Positions 33,007 to 41,220 of a stretch of 49,736 nt of DNA are shown here, one piece after another (the first letter of the stretch is position 1; every line of letters begins with the position of its first letter). A program made the position numbers and the translations under genes. Source of the stretch: UMGS1613 sp045636225 (GTDB lineage: Bacteria > Bacillota_I > Bacilli_A > RF39 > UBA660); contig JAZTXB010000141.1 in NCBI GenBank assembly GCA_045636225.1, positions 1 to 49,736 of the forward strand, in the 5' to 3' direction. The notes beneath the pieces are model-generated. The model searched no databases. It was not told the origin of the DNA and saw only the letters and a list, made by a program, of their open reading frames with translations.

Positions 33007-35103
33007 ATGAGATTAAGATTTAGGGCAGAAGTTAAAGATGTTGTTATTTTTGCAATTTTTGCTTTAGTATGGTTAATTATTGTTTCATTGGCAGTTGCTA
33101 ATGTTTCCGCTTTTCTTAATAGTGAGGCATTTACTTTAAATCCTCTTTTAGGATTTTCAAGTCAAAATTTAGCAGCAACAATGGTTTTCTTTTTTGTAGG
33201 ATTGATAGCAGCTTTTGCAGGTGTAAAATCTTTCTTTTTGGAAAAGGAAGATGATCAATTTGGAGTAGGTATTTCAATTGGTCAAAAAAGAGAGAAAAAC
33301 TATGCTAGATGGTCAAGGCCTGCAGAGATAAAGAATAGCCCAAATGTTGTGGCAGTTGACCCACTAGCTTCAAAAGCAAGTGCTGCAGGTATTCCACTTA
33401 TTATGAAGCCCAATAAAGTTTGGGTAGATAATGGTGGATATCATAATTTAGTAATAGGTTCTACTGGTGCCGGAAAAACACAAACAACAGTTTTACCAAT
33501 GGTAAATTTACTTGCGAAACATGATGAATCTATGATTATTACAGACCCTAAGGGGGAAATATTTGAAAATACTTCAAATTATTTAAAAAGCTTAGGATAT
33601 AATATTGTACTATTGAATTTCCGTGATCCACAGCAAGGAAACGCATGGAATCCAATGTACTTACCATATTCATTATATAAAGATGGAAACATAGATAAGT
33701 CAGTTGAGTTATTAGAGGACTTAGCTGCAAATATTTTGCATGATCCAAGTGCAAAAGGGCAAGATCCTTTCTGGGAGAATACTTCAGCAGACTATTTTGC
33801 CGGTTTAGCATGTGCTCTTTTTGAGGATGCAGAGCCTAATGAAATAAATTTAAATAGTATAAGTTTAATGACGACAATAGGTGAAGAAAAATTAGCTAAT
33901 ACTACGTATATTAAGGATTATTTTAGTTATAAAGATCCAGGAGGTACTGCTTATACAAAAGCCTCTTCTACGTTAATGGCACCTAGTGAAACAAAAGGTA
34001 GTATTTTATCTGTATTTAAACAAAAAATTCAATTGTTCGCATCTCGTGCTAATTTATCAGAAATGTTATCTAATAACGATTTTGATATGAGAGATATTGG
34101 TAGAAAAAAGACTGCTGTATTTATTGTTATTCAAGATGAAAAAACTACATATCACTCACTAGTAACAATATTCTTAAAGCAATGTTATGAAACATTAATT
34201 TCAGTTGCTCAAGAATCTGGTGGTAAGTTACCACATAGGACTAATTTTATACTAGATGAGTTTGCTAACATGCCTCCATTAAAGGATGTAACAACAATGG
34301 TTACAGCAGCTCGTTCAAGAAATATAAGATTTACGTTTATTATTCAAAACTTTGCACAATTGTATGAGGTTTATGGTAAAGAAAATGGAGAAACTATTAA
34401 AGGTAACTGTGGTAATATAATTTATTTAATTAGTACAGAGTTATCGGCTCTTGAAGAAATAAGTAAAATGTGTGGTGAAGTAAAGTCAAAAGAGAAAGAA
34501 AAGACTTCATCAACTCCACTTGTTACAGTAAGTGATTTACAAAGACTTGAACAGTGGGAAACAATTATTTTGAGACTTAGAGAAATGCCATTTAAAACCA
34601 AACTTACTCCTGATTTTAAGATGAATTGGGGACATAGTTTTCCTAAAGCTCCATATCCTCAAAGAGATAGAAAAGAAGTAAAAACTTTTGACTTAAAAGC
34701 ATTTGTAAATAAGAAAAGAGAAGATAAAATCAATAATATGTTAAATGGTGAATCTTCATCTAGTGGAGGAAATCAAAACAATCCATTTGGCTTTGGTGGA
34801 GGAAATCCTTTTAATCCATTTGCAGCTAATGATTCATCAAATAAGCCAAGTTCTGGTGGATTTAATGTAGATGATTTAGTTAAGAGGATAGATGCAAAAA
34901 TAGCAGAATTAGAAGAAGAAGAAAGACAAGAAAAAGAAAAACTTGAAGCTGCTAGTAAAGAAACTAAGGCAACTACAGTTGTTTCATCTGATAAAAAATC
35001 TATAATAGAAAAAGATGAGCAAGACAATTATAAAGAACAAAAAGAGAAGAATAATGGAATTACAGATGACCAATTCTTCGATGATTTCTTCTTTGATGAA
35101 TAA
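33007..35103 (+). CDS. VirD4/TraG-type T4SS coupling ATPase
   Basis: A 698-aa coupling protein with two N-terminal transmembrane helices (about 11-35 and 55-76) and a TraG/VirD4 ATPase. Walker A is GSTGAGKT (151-158) with MIITDPKGEIFE after it; Walker B is FILDEFANMPPL (about 415-426), followed by the RNIRFTFIIQNFAQL motif. After about 570 the tail is low complexity (Gly/Asn/Phe patches, then coiled coil EELEEEERQEKEKLE and a Lys/Glu end). VirD4 brings substrates to T4SS channels; its presence without any relaxase gene suggests protein substrates or a DNA-processing factor elsewhere. Confidence 0.93.
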   Translation: MRLRFRAEVKDVVIFAIFALVWLIIVSLAVANVSAFLNSEAFTLNPLLGFSSQNLAATMVFFFVGLIAAFAGVKSFFLEKEDDQFGVGISIGQKREKNYARWSRPAEIKNSPNVVAVDPLASKASAAGIPLIMKPNKVWVDNGGYHNLVIGSTGAGKTQTTVLPMVNLLAKHDESMIITDPKGEIFENTSNYLKSLGYNIVLLNFRDPQQGNAWNPMYLPYSLYKDGNIDKSVELLEDLAANILHDPSAKGQDPFWENTSADYFAGLACALFEDAEPNEINLNSISLMTTIGEEKLANTTYIKDYFSYKDPGGTAYTKASSTLMAPSETKGSILSVFKQKIQLFASRANLSEMLSNNDFDMRDIGRKKTAVFIVIQDEKTTYHSLVTIFLKQCYETLISVAQESGGKLPHRTNFILDEFANMPPLKDVTTMVTAARSRNIRFTFIIQNFAQLYEVYGKENGETIKGNCGNIIYLISTELSALEEISKMCGEVKSKEKEKTSSTPLVTVSDLQRLEQWETIILRLREMPFKTKLTPDFKMNWGHSFPKAPYPQRDRKEVKTFDLKAFVNKKREDKINNMLNGESSSSGGNQNNPFGFGGGNPFNPFAANDSSNKPSSGGFNVDDLVKRIDAKIAELEEEERQEKEKLEAASKETKATTVVSSDKKSIIEKDEQDNYKEQKEKNNGITDDQFFDDFFFDE

Positions 35104-35121
35104 ACTAATTAACTTTATATA

Positions 35122-35173
35122 AAATACTTTCTATCATATATTATAATAGGTGATATAATGATAGAAAGTATTT
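35122..35173 (+). repeat. 16-bp perfect inverted repeat around the rhodanese start
   Basis: AAATACTTTCTATCAT (35122-35137) and ATGATAGAAAGTATTT (35158-35173) are perfect complements. The 20-nt centre holds a TATAAT (35142-35147) and the AGGTGAT ribosome site (35148-35154), and the right arm begins with the start codon. It could be an operator or an RNA hairpin that occludes the start codon. Confidence 0.8.
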
Positions 35174-35445
35174 CTGTTTATGAGTTAAAAAAGCTAAATA
35201 ATATTAATATTATAGATATTAGAAGTGTAGAAAAATATAATAATAGACACATACCACAATCTATTAATATACCTCTAGAAAAATTATTAACTTATTACAA
35301 AAAGTATTTAGATAAAAATAAAAAATATTATATATATTGTCAAAGAGGAATTCAAAGTAGAAAATTATGTCAAATACTAAAGAATAGTGGTTTTAATGTT
35401 ATAAATATAAATGGAGGATATGAGGCTTGGGTATTAAATGAATAA
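35158..35445 (+). CDS. Single-domain rhodanese
   Basis: A 95-aa sulfurtransferase-type protein. It carries INIIDIRSVEKYNNRHIPQSINIP (split by the usual rhodanese D-x-R and H-I-x-x-S-I-N-I-P) and the active-site loop CQRGIQSR (about 62-69) with the persulfide-forming cysteine, then NINGGYEAW at the end. All expected parts are present, so it is probably functional. Its start lies in the arm of a large inverted repeat. No partner gene suggests a specific pathway. Confidence 0.9.
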   Translation: MIESISVYELKKLNNINIIDIRSVEKYNNRHIPQSINIPLEKLLTYYKKYLDKNKKYYIYCQRGIQSRKLCQILKNSGFNVININGGYEAWVLNE

Positions 35446-35472
35446 GATATATTAAATATCTTATTTTTTTTT
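35441..35472 (+). terminator. Terminator after the rhodanese gene
   Basis: AATAAGATAT (35441-35450), loop ATTAA, ATATCTTATT (35456-35465) and a T run. The stop codon lies in the stem. Confidence 0.85.
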
Positions 35473-35504
35473 AATAATTATGTTATAATTAATATGGTGA
35501 TAGT

Positions 35505-36572
35505 ATGGAATATATAATATTAGGTTTACTTATTGTTATAGTTATAATGTTATTAATAATAATATTAAGAAAAAATAATAACAAAGAAACAGAAGAAAAA
35601 ATAAGTAAATTAGAAATTAGTATGATAAAAGAAATAGGCGAATTTAAAAATGATTTTTCTCGTAGTTTAACTGAAGATTTTAATAGCCAAACAGAAAGAC
35701 TTGATAATAGATTAAGACTAATAAATGATAAAGTAAATGAAAGATTAGATGAAAATTTTGAAAAAACAAATAAAACATTTACAAACGTACTTGAAAGATT
35801 ATCAAAAATAGATGAAGCTCAAAAGAAAATAGATACATTGTCTGGAGATATAGTATCATTACAAGGTGTTTTAACTGATAAAAAAACAAGAGGTATATTT
35901 GGAGAAGTTAATCTAGAAAATATACTTTCAAATGTTTTTGGCAAAAATAATACTAAGATATATCAAATGCAATATACATTAGAAAATGGTACAATAGCTG
36001 ATTCAGTGTTATTTACTCCAGAACCATTAGGTACAATAGCTATAGATTCTAAATTTCCTTTAGAACACTATCAATTAATGGTAGATAAAAATAATAGTCT
36101 AGAGGTAAGAACACAAGCTGAAAAGCTGTTTAAAGCAGATATGAAAAAGCATATAGATGCTATAAGTAGTAAATATATAATACCTGGAGTAACAAGTGAT
36201 CAAGCAATATTGTTTTTACCTGCAGAAGCAATATTTGCAGAAGTAAATGCGTATCATACTGATTTATTAGAGTATGCATACAAAAAAAGGGTATGGATAA
36301 CAAGTCCTACTACTTTAATTAGTACACTTACAACTATTCAAATCATAATAAAAAACATAGAAAGAGATAAATTTGCTAAAATAATTCATAGTGAATTAAG
36401 ACTTTTAGATGAGGAGTTTAAAAGATATAAAGATAGATGGGATAAGCTATATAGAAGTATAGAAACAGTAAGTAAAGATGTTAAAGATATTCATACCACA
36501 ACAGATAAAATAACAAAAAGATTTAATAGTATTAATCAAGTAGAAATGGATGAAATAGAAGCAAATAATTAA
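35505..36572 (+). CDS. rmuC: RmuC-family protein
   Basis: A 355-aa protein with an N-terminal transmembrane helix (about 2-21), a coiled-coil stretch (about 25-110) and the RmuC nuclease-like domain (about 118-320) with TRGIFGEVNLENILSNVFG, IAIDSKFPLEHYQ and the LPAEAIFAEV segment. RmuC limits recombination at inverted repeats in E. coli and resembles PD-(D/E)xK nucleases. It forms a single-gene unit between two terminators and is probably unrelated to the secretion locus. Confidence 0.9.
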   Translation: MEYIILGLLIVIVIMLLIIILRKNNNKETEEKISKLEISMIKEIGEFKNDFSRSLTEDFNSQTERLDNRLRLINDKVNERLDENFEKTNKTFTNVLERLSKIDEAQKKIDTLSGDIVSLQGVLTDKKTRGIFGEVNLENILSNVFGKNNTKIYQMQYTLENGTIADSVLFTPEPLGTIAIDSKFPLEHYQLMVDKNNSLEVRTQAEKLFKADMKKHIDAISSKYIIPGVTSDQAILFLPAEAIFAEVNAYHTDLLEYAYKKRVWITSPTTLISTLTTIQIIIKNIERDKFAKIIHSELRLLDEEFKRYKDRWDKLYRSIETVSKDVKDIHTTTDKITKRFNSINQVEMDEIEANN

Positions 36573-36578
36573 TATAAA

Positions 36579-36615
36579 AAACAAATAAAAAGATTTACTT
36601 TATTTGTTTTTTTTT
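36579..36615 (+). terminator. Terminator after rmuC
   Basis: AAACAAATAAA (36579-36589) pairs with TTTATTTGTTT (36599-36609), followed by more T residues. A TATAAT (36617-36622) for the next gene follows immediately. Confidence 0.82.
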
Positions 36616-36640
36616 GTATAATTATCTCAGGAGTGATAGT

Positions 36641-37150
36641 GTGAAAAATAAAAAGAAGTATATAATTTTGTTGGTTTGTATAATTATTTGTGTATTGCTA
36701 GTATCTTTATTTTTGATAAATGAAGAAGATGTTGAATTCACTGAAGAGAATTTGATTTTTGATTGCAGTAAATCAACAGAAGCAAATGGTGTTACGATGA
36801 AAATCTTTAAAAAAATGTATCAAAATAATAAACAAATTAAATTAGTAGATGGGTTGTCTACTAAATTTGAAAGTGAATTTTTAAAAGGCGAAACACTTAA
36901 TGATTATTATGAATATCAGGAAGCTACTATTAAGGATGATTTAGAAAAAAAATTTGGAGCAAATTATGAGTATGTTGAGTTTTTTTCAGAAATTAATGCG
37001 CCAACGGCAAATTTTAATATAGAGTATATAGTTACTGAAGAAAATAAAGATTTTATGAAAGAAAAATTAAATACAAAAATTTTTGATATATCAACAAAAG
37101 AAATATTAAATCAACTAGAAGGTGAGGGATTTAGGTGCGAAAGTTTTTAA
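36641..37150 (+). CDS. Membrane-anchored hypothetical protein upstream of pilin-fusion gene
   Basis: A 169-aa protein with an N-terminal transmembrane helix (about 6-26) and an outer domain with cysteines near its start (FDCSKSTEANG) and end (GFRCESF), which could pair. It recalls DUF1307/YehR-like lipoproteins in its pattern of strands, but the match is weak and there is no lipobox. The start is GTG at 36641, fixed by AGGAGTGAT. Its end overlaps the next gene by 16 bp, so it is co-translated with the large pilin-domain protein and may be its partner. Confidence 0.65.
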   Translation: MKNKKKYIILLVCIIICVLLVSLFLINEEDVEFTEENLIFDCSKSTEANGVTMKIFKKMYQNNKQIKLVDGLSTKFESEFLKGETLNDYYEYQEATIKDDLEKKFGANYEYVEFFSEINAPTANFNIEYIVTEENKDFMKEKLNTKIFDISTKEILNQLEGEGFRCESF

Positions 37151-38424
37151 GTGTAATTTTACTTTTAATAAGCATTTATGTAGGAATTCCTAGTGTGATG
37201 GCGATAGATTGTGCGTATCCTGATTATGGACTTACAATAACATATGATGAAAAAGATGTGAAAATTGATTATGAAAAATTTAATGTAAATGGAAAGTATT
37301 CTAACTTTTTAACACTAGCTAAATGGGGACAAGGAAAATATACAACAGAAGAAATAAATATTGATCAAACTTTATATGAAAAATATCAGGGTTATTCCTG
37401 CCCAACAGATATGCATGTTTGTGAATATGGAGAATGGAAATTTAATCTTCCATCAATAATTAGTGCAGGTTATGAACTTGCTGATATTTTTACTGCTATC
37501 CCATGTGTAGCTAATTGGATGGACACTGATGCTTGTAATAAGATTGATGAAAATAGATTTACTTGGTTTACTTTTAATAAGAAAACATTACATATTTTAA
37601 CTCAGGAAGAATATAACAAATCTGAAATAAAAGAATATCTTGGAGGTAAAACGTCTAGTGACATATCGGATTATAAAGAAGCATGGGGAGAATGGTGTAA
37701 TACTGGTGGATGGACTGGAGAACTTTTGCAATCAGCTTGTGGTTCTATTTTGACACTTGGAGGTGTTATTCCGGCTTTTTGGGAAACAGTGGCTAAAGAT
37801 GGTTTGGATGTAGTATATTACAAATATACTAATTGTAATGTTGTTCCATATGAAGGACCATATACTCCAGTAAATGTTAATTGTCAATTGCTTAATGAAA
37901 AAATCTTTAAGATTAGAGAAGCAATTGGAAATTATACAACTTGTGGAGAGAATGGCGAGTGTAAAGCAAAACAAATCACTAAATTAAAAAATGCAGAAGA
38001 AGACACAAAAGAATATTGCTCATATATTTTGCAAAATTATGATTATGTAGAAGGTCAAAAAGGATGTATTGATTCATGCTTAAAAATTAGAGAAACTATA
38101 AATTCACTTAAGGTTGAAGCAGACTTATATGATGATTTAAGTGGTAGTGGAAATAATGATTGTGGATTTTCACAAAGATTAGGAACTTGGATAGTAAATA
38201 TTTTTAAATGGGTTAAATATATTTTACCTGTGATAGTTATTGTGTTAGGAATATTAGATTTTATTAAAGCAATAGGTGCTGATAAAGAAGATGAAATGAA
38301 GAAAGCTCAAAAAAGATTTATAGTAAGATTAATTGCAGCTGCATTAGTATTTATTATACCTTTAATATTAGAATTTGTATTAATTAAAATGGGATTTGGA
38401 TATGACTCTTGTAGTCTATTCTAA
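37135..38424 (+). CDS. Large secreted Cys-rich protein with C-terminal VirB2-like pilin domain, copy 5
   Basis: A 429-aa protein: signal peptide (about 1-23), an ectodomain of about 330 residues rich in cysteine (CAYPDYG, CPTDMHVC, CVANW, CNTGG), and a C-terminal two-helix domain. The domain has WVKYILPVIVIVLGILDFIK, the loop ADKEDEMKKAQKRFIVR, a second helix and the end MGFGYDSCSLF. It is homologous to the whole-length pilins at 20-23 kb, so a pilin unit is fused behind a large outer domain. The start is GTG at 37135 with GGTGAGGG upstream. The last 60 residues are nearly identical to copy 6 at 41.2 kb. Confidence 0.75.
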   Translation: MRKFLSVILLLISIYVGIPSVMAIDCAYPDYGLTITYDEKDVKIDYEKFNVNGKYSNFLTLAKWGQGKYTTEEINIDQTLYEKYQGYSCPTDMHVCEYGEWKFNLPSIISAGYELADIFTAIPCVANWMDTDACNKIDENRFTWFTFNKKTLHILTQEEYNKSEIKEYLGGKTSSDISDYKEAWGEWCNTGGWTGELLQSACGSILTLGGVIPAFWETVAKDGLDVVYYKYTNCNVVPYEGPYTPVNVNCQLLNEKIFKIREAIGNYTTCGENGECKAKQITKLKNAEEDTKEYCSYILQNYDYVEGQKGCIDSCLKIRETINSLKVEADLYDDLSGSGNNDCGFSQRLGTWIVNIFKWVKYILPVIVIVLGILDFIKAIGADKEDEMKKAQKRFIVRLIAAALVFIIPLILEFVLIKMGFGYDSCSLF

Positions 38425-38476
38425 TCCTTTTTTCTTTACATTTTTTAAATAATTTATAAATAAATAGAAAAAAACA

Positions 38477-38506
38477 TTGTACTAATTTGCAAAAATCAAT
38501 TATAAT
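38477..38506 (+). promoter_or_regulatory. Promoter of rnr
   Basis: TTGTAC (38477-38482), 18-bp spacer, TATAAT (38501-38506), followed at once by the GGAGG site. Confidence 0.6.
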
Positions 38507-38522
38507 ATAATTGGAGGATAGT

Positions 38523-40613
38523 ATGGAAGAGAAAGTATTAGAAATATTAAGTAAGGAAGATGTTGCACTTACAATACCAGAATTAGAAACAGAACTAGGA
38601 TTAAATAGTGTAGAAGATTTAAAAGAATTATTAAAAGTTTTACATTCATTAGAAGATGAATATAAAGTTTATAGAACAAAAAAAGATAAATATATGTTAT
38701 TTAATAATAGTAATTTAAAGACTGGTAAGTTATTAGCAACTAAGAAAGGTTTTGGCTTTGTTGACATAGAAGGTGATGAGGACGTTTTTGTTGCGCAAGA
38801 AAACTTAAATGGGGCTATTAATAATGATCAAGTAATTGTAGAAATAACTTCTAAAAAGGGATTAAAGTTAGAAGGAAGAATATTAAAAGTTATAGAAAGA
38901 AAATTACAACAATTTGTAGGAAAAGTTTATTTTAAACATAATAAATGTATGATAGATTTAGATGATAAAAAAGTAAATATAGATATACAAGTTGATAGTG
39001 ATAAATCATTAGGCGCTGTAAGTGGTCATAAAGTTGTAGTAAGACTTTTAAATAAAATAGATAATACTAATTATAAAGGTGCTATAGTAAAAATTTTAGG
39101 TCATCAAGATGATCCTGGAGTAGATATTTTAAGTATAGCTGCTAAATATGAAATAGATGATGTTTTCCCTGAAGATGTGTTAGAGGAATTAAAACAAATT
39201 CCAGACTATGTTCTTGAGGAAGAATACGAAGGAAGAACAGATTTAAGAGATAAAATGATTTTTACTATAGATGGTGATGATACTAAAGATATAGATGATG
39301 CTATTTCAATAGAAAAACTTTCCAGTGGTAATTATAAATTAGGAGTTCATATAGCTGATGTAAGTTATTATGTTAAAGAAAATAGTCCTTTAGATGAAGA
39401 AGCATACAAAAGAGGTACGAGTGTATATTTAGCTAATACAGTAATACCGATGTTACCACATCAATTGTCAAATGGAATTTGTTCACTTAATCCAAATGTA
39501 GACAGACTTGCTATTAGTTGCGTCATGGAGATTGATTCAAAAGGTGAAGTAGTAGAATACGATATATTTGAAAGTGTTATTAAATCTAATATTCAAATGA
39601 CGTACAAAAAAGTTAATGCTATTTTAGAAAAAAATGAAATAGCAGAAGGATATGAACCATATGTTGAATCTTTACACTTGATGAGTGAACTTGCTGATAT
39701 TCTTAGAAAAAATAAAGTAAATAAAGGATATATAGATTTTGACATAGATGAAGCTAAAATAATAACAGATGAAAATGGAGAAGCAATAGATGTTACGCTT
39801 AGAGAAAGAGGTACTGGTGAAAAACTAATAGAAGATTTTATGATTGCTGCAAATGAAACAGTAGCTCGTCATATAACATATATGGAATATCCATTTATAT
39901 ATCGTATACACGGAGAACCAAATGAAGAAAAAATAAATAATTTCTTAAATTTCGTTAGTATACTTGGACATAGTGTTCATAAGATGAAAAAAATAACACC
40001 AAAAGCAATGCAAGGATTATTAGATGAATTAAAAGATGTAAAAGAATATTCAATTTTATCATCATTACTTTTAAGAAGTATGCAAAAGGCAGTATATGAT
40101 AGAACTAATATAGGTCATTTCGGACTTGCAAGTAAATGTTATACACATTTCACTTCACCAATTAGAAGATATCCAGATACAACAGTGCATAGATTACTTA
40201 GAACATATTTATTTAATAAAAATATAAGTGCAGATACAATTAGGTATTGGGAACAAAAATTAGTACCACTTGCTGAACATACTTCAGAAAGGGAAAGAGC
40301 ATCTATTGAATGTGAAAGAGAAGTAGATGATATGAAGATGGCTGAATATATGGAAAAGCATATTGATGAAGAGTATACTGGAATTATATCAGGTGTAATG
40401 AGTTTTGGTATGTTTATAGAACTTCCAAACAAAATAGAGGGATTAGTTAGAATAGATGATTTAAAAGATGATTTTTATACATACGATGAATCTACTTTCT
40501 CACTTATTGGCAATAAAAATAAACGTGGTTATAGATTAGGTGATGAAGTAACTGTAATAGTAAAAGCAGCTAGTAAAATAAATCATACTATAGATTTTAT
40601 AATAAAAAAATAG
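38523..40613 (+). CDS. rnr: Ribonuclease R (canonical copy)
   Basis: A 696-aa RNase R, the exoribonuclease that degrades structured RNA and works with tmRNA-SmpB. The catalytic aspartates are D250, D256, D258 and D259 (TIDGDDTKDIDDAI). HIADVSYYV, RGTSVYLANTVIPMLP, YTHFTSPIRRYPD and a C-terminal S1 domain match the family throughout. I chose the ATG at 38523, preceded by GGAGG at 38513-38517; the longer frame begins inside that site. smpB lies 4 kb downstream, in keeping with the usual rnr-smpB association. It is far closer to consensus than the copy at 215. Confidence 0.95.
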   Translation: MEEKVLEILSKEDVALTIPELETELGLNSVEDLKELLKVLHSLEDEYKVYRTKKDKYMLFNNSNLKTGKLLATKKGFGFVDIEGDEDVFVAQENLNGAINNDQVIVEITSKKGLKLEGRILKVIERKLQQFVGKVYFKHNKCMIDLDDKKVNIDIQVDSDKSLGAVSGHKVVVRLLNKIDNTNYKGAIVKILGHQDDPGVDILSIAAKYEIDDVFPEDVLEELKQIPDYVLEEEYEGRTDLRDKMIFTIDGDDTKDIDDAISIEKLSSGNYKLGVHIADVSYYVKENSPLDEEAYKRGTSVYLANTVIPMLPHQLSNGICSLNPNVDRLAISCVMEIDSKGEVVEYDIFESVIKSNIQMTYKKVNAILEKNEIAEGYEPYVESLHLMSELADILRKNKVNKGYIDFDIDEAKIITDENGEAIDVTLRERGTGEKLIEDFMIAANETVARHITYMEYPFIYRIHGEPNEEKINNFLNFVSILGHSVHKMKKITPKAMQGLLDELKDVKEYSILSSLLLRSMQKAVYDRTNIGHFGLASKCYTHFTSPIRRYPDTTVHRLLRTYLFNKNISADTIRYWEQKLVPLAEHTSERERASIECEREVDDMKMAEYMEKHIDEEYTGIISGVMSFGMFIELPNKIEGLVRIDDLKDDFYTYDESTFSLIGNKNKRGYRLGDEVTVIVKAASKINHTIDFIIKK

Positions 40614-40622
40614 AGTGTTTAA

Positions 40623-41177
40623 ATGAATGATAATAAAATAAAATATATACTTAATTTAATCGTAAAAGAAGCAAGAACAAAACTTGATATAAATGATCCT
40701 ACTACTAGATTGTGCAAAGAAAGTTCTTTATTTGTTGCTAAACTTTGTGATATAAATGATATTCCATATATACCATTCAGTATGTCAGAAATAGGTATGC
40801 CAGAATTAGAACATCATTATGGAATTACAGGTTTTATGACTGATGTCGGTCAAGTATGCTTTTTAATAGATTTAACTTATATTCAGTTTACTGATAAGTT
40901 ATATCCAGTAAATGTAAAAGGAGAAGCCAAAACAATAAATGCTTTATCTCCTGGAAACTTTATTTCTAATGAAAATAAAGATAATTTGTTAAAAAAAGGA
41001 TATATAGTACTTACTGAGAGTAATTTTTATGATTATTTTGGCAGTTTTATAGAAACTAATAAAAGAGTAAATAAAATAGAAGAAGAAAAAATATATCAAA
41101 AAATATATAGTAAATTTAATTCTTTTGGTATAAATATCTTAGATGATAATTATTTAAATAAAAAAGAAAAGAGATAG
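40623..41177 (+). CDS. Small protein with possible papain-like Cys-His-Asp triad
   Basis: A 184-aa soluble protein that I do not recognise. RLCKESSLFVAKL (Cys about 30), ELEHHYGITGF (His about 63-64) and CFLIDLTYIQFTDKLYP (Asp about 82) fall in the order and spacing of transglutaminase/papain-like enzymes, where D-x-T-Y-x-Q-F commonly marks the Asp strand. It has no signal peptide, so it would act in the cytoplasm. It lies 9 bp after rnr and is co-transcribed with it, up to a terminator. Catalytic function is inferred only from the residue pattern. Confidence 0.55.
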   Translation: MNDNKIKYILNLIVKEARTKLDINDPTTRLCKESSLFVAKLCDINDIPYIPFSMSEIGMPELEHHYGITGFMTDVGQVCFLIDLTYIQFTDKLYPVNVKGEAKTINALSPGNFISNENKDNLLKKGYIVLTESNFYDYFGSFIETNKRVNKIEEEKIYQKIYSKFNSFGINILDDNYLNKKEKR

Positions 41178-41193
41178 ACATTATCTCTTTTTT
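41167..41193 (+). terminator. Terminator after the rnr operon
   Basis: AAAAGAGATA (41167-41176), loop GACAT, TATCTCTTTT (41182-41191) plus more T. The right half of this hairpin is part of a 38-bp direct repeat. Confidence 0.85.
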
Positions 41194-41215
41194 GTTTTAT
41201 AATTATATTGGTGAT
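41178..41215 (+). repeat. 38-bp direct repeat, copy 1 (before pilin-fusion copy 6)
   Basis: Positions 41178-41215 are identical to 42644-42681. The unit holds the right arm of the terminator hairpin, a TATAAT (41198-41203) and a GGTGAT ribosome site, so it works as a transcription/translation start cassette. Confidence 0.88.
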
Positions 41216-41220
41216 GCTAA

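Larger units (their letters stand above)
11287..38424 (+). other. Composite Tad pilus / type IV secretion locus
   Basis: Plus-strand array in which Tad genes (13640-20031) run into T4SS genes (20104-35103), with membrane accessory genes before and a pilin-fusion gene after, interrupted only by the rhodanese and rmuC. Genes overlap or are spaced by a few bases within five or six promoter units. No relaxase, integrase, primase or partition gene, and no flanking repeat or attachment site, was recognised. The borders are housekeeping genes (scpA and rnr). Confidence 0.8.

Noticed and set aside
11287..38424. The secretion locus as an integrative conjugative element
   Set aside because: No relaxase, integrase/recombinase, replication gene, flanking direct repeat or tRNA-end attachment site was found, and both borders are ordinary chromosomal genes.
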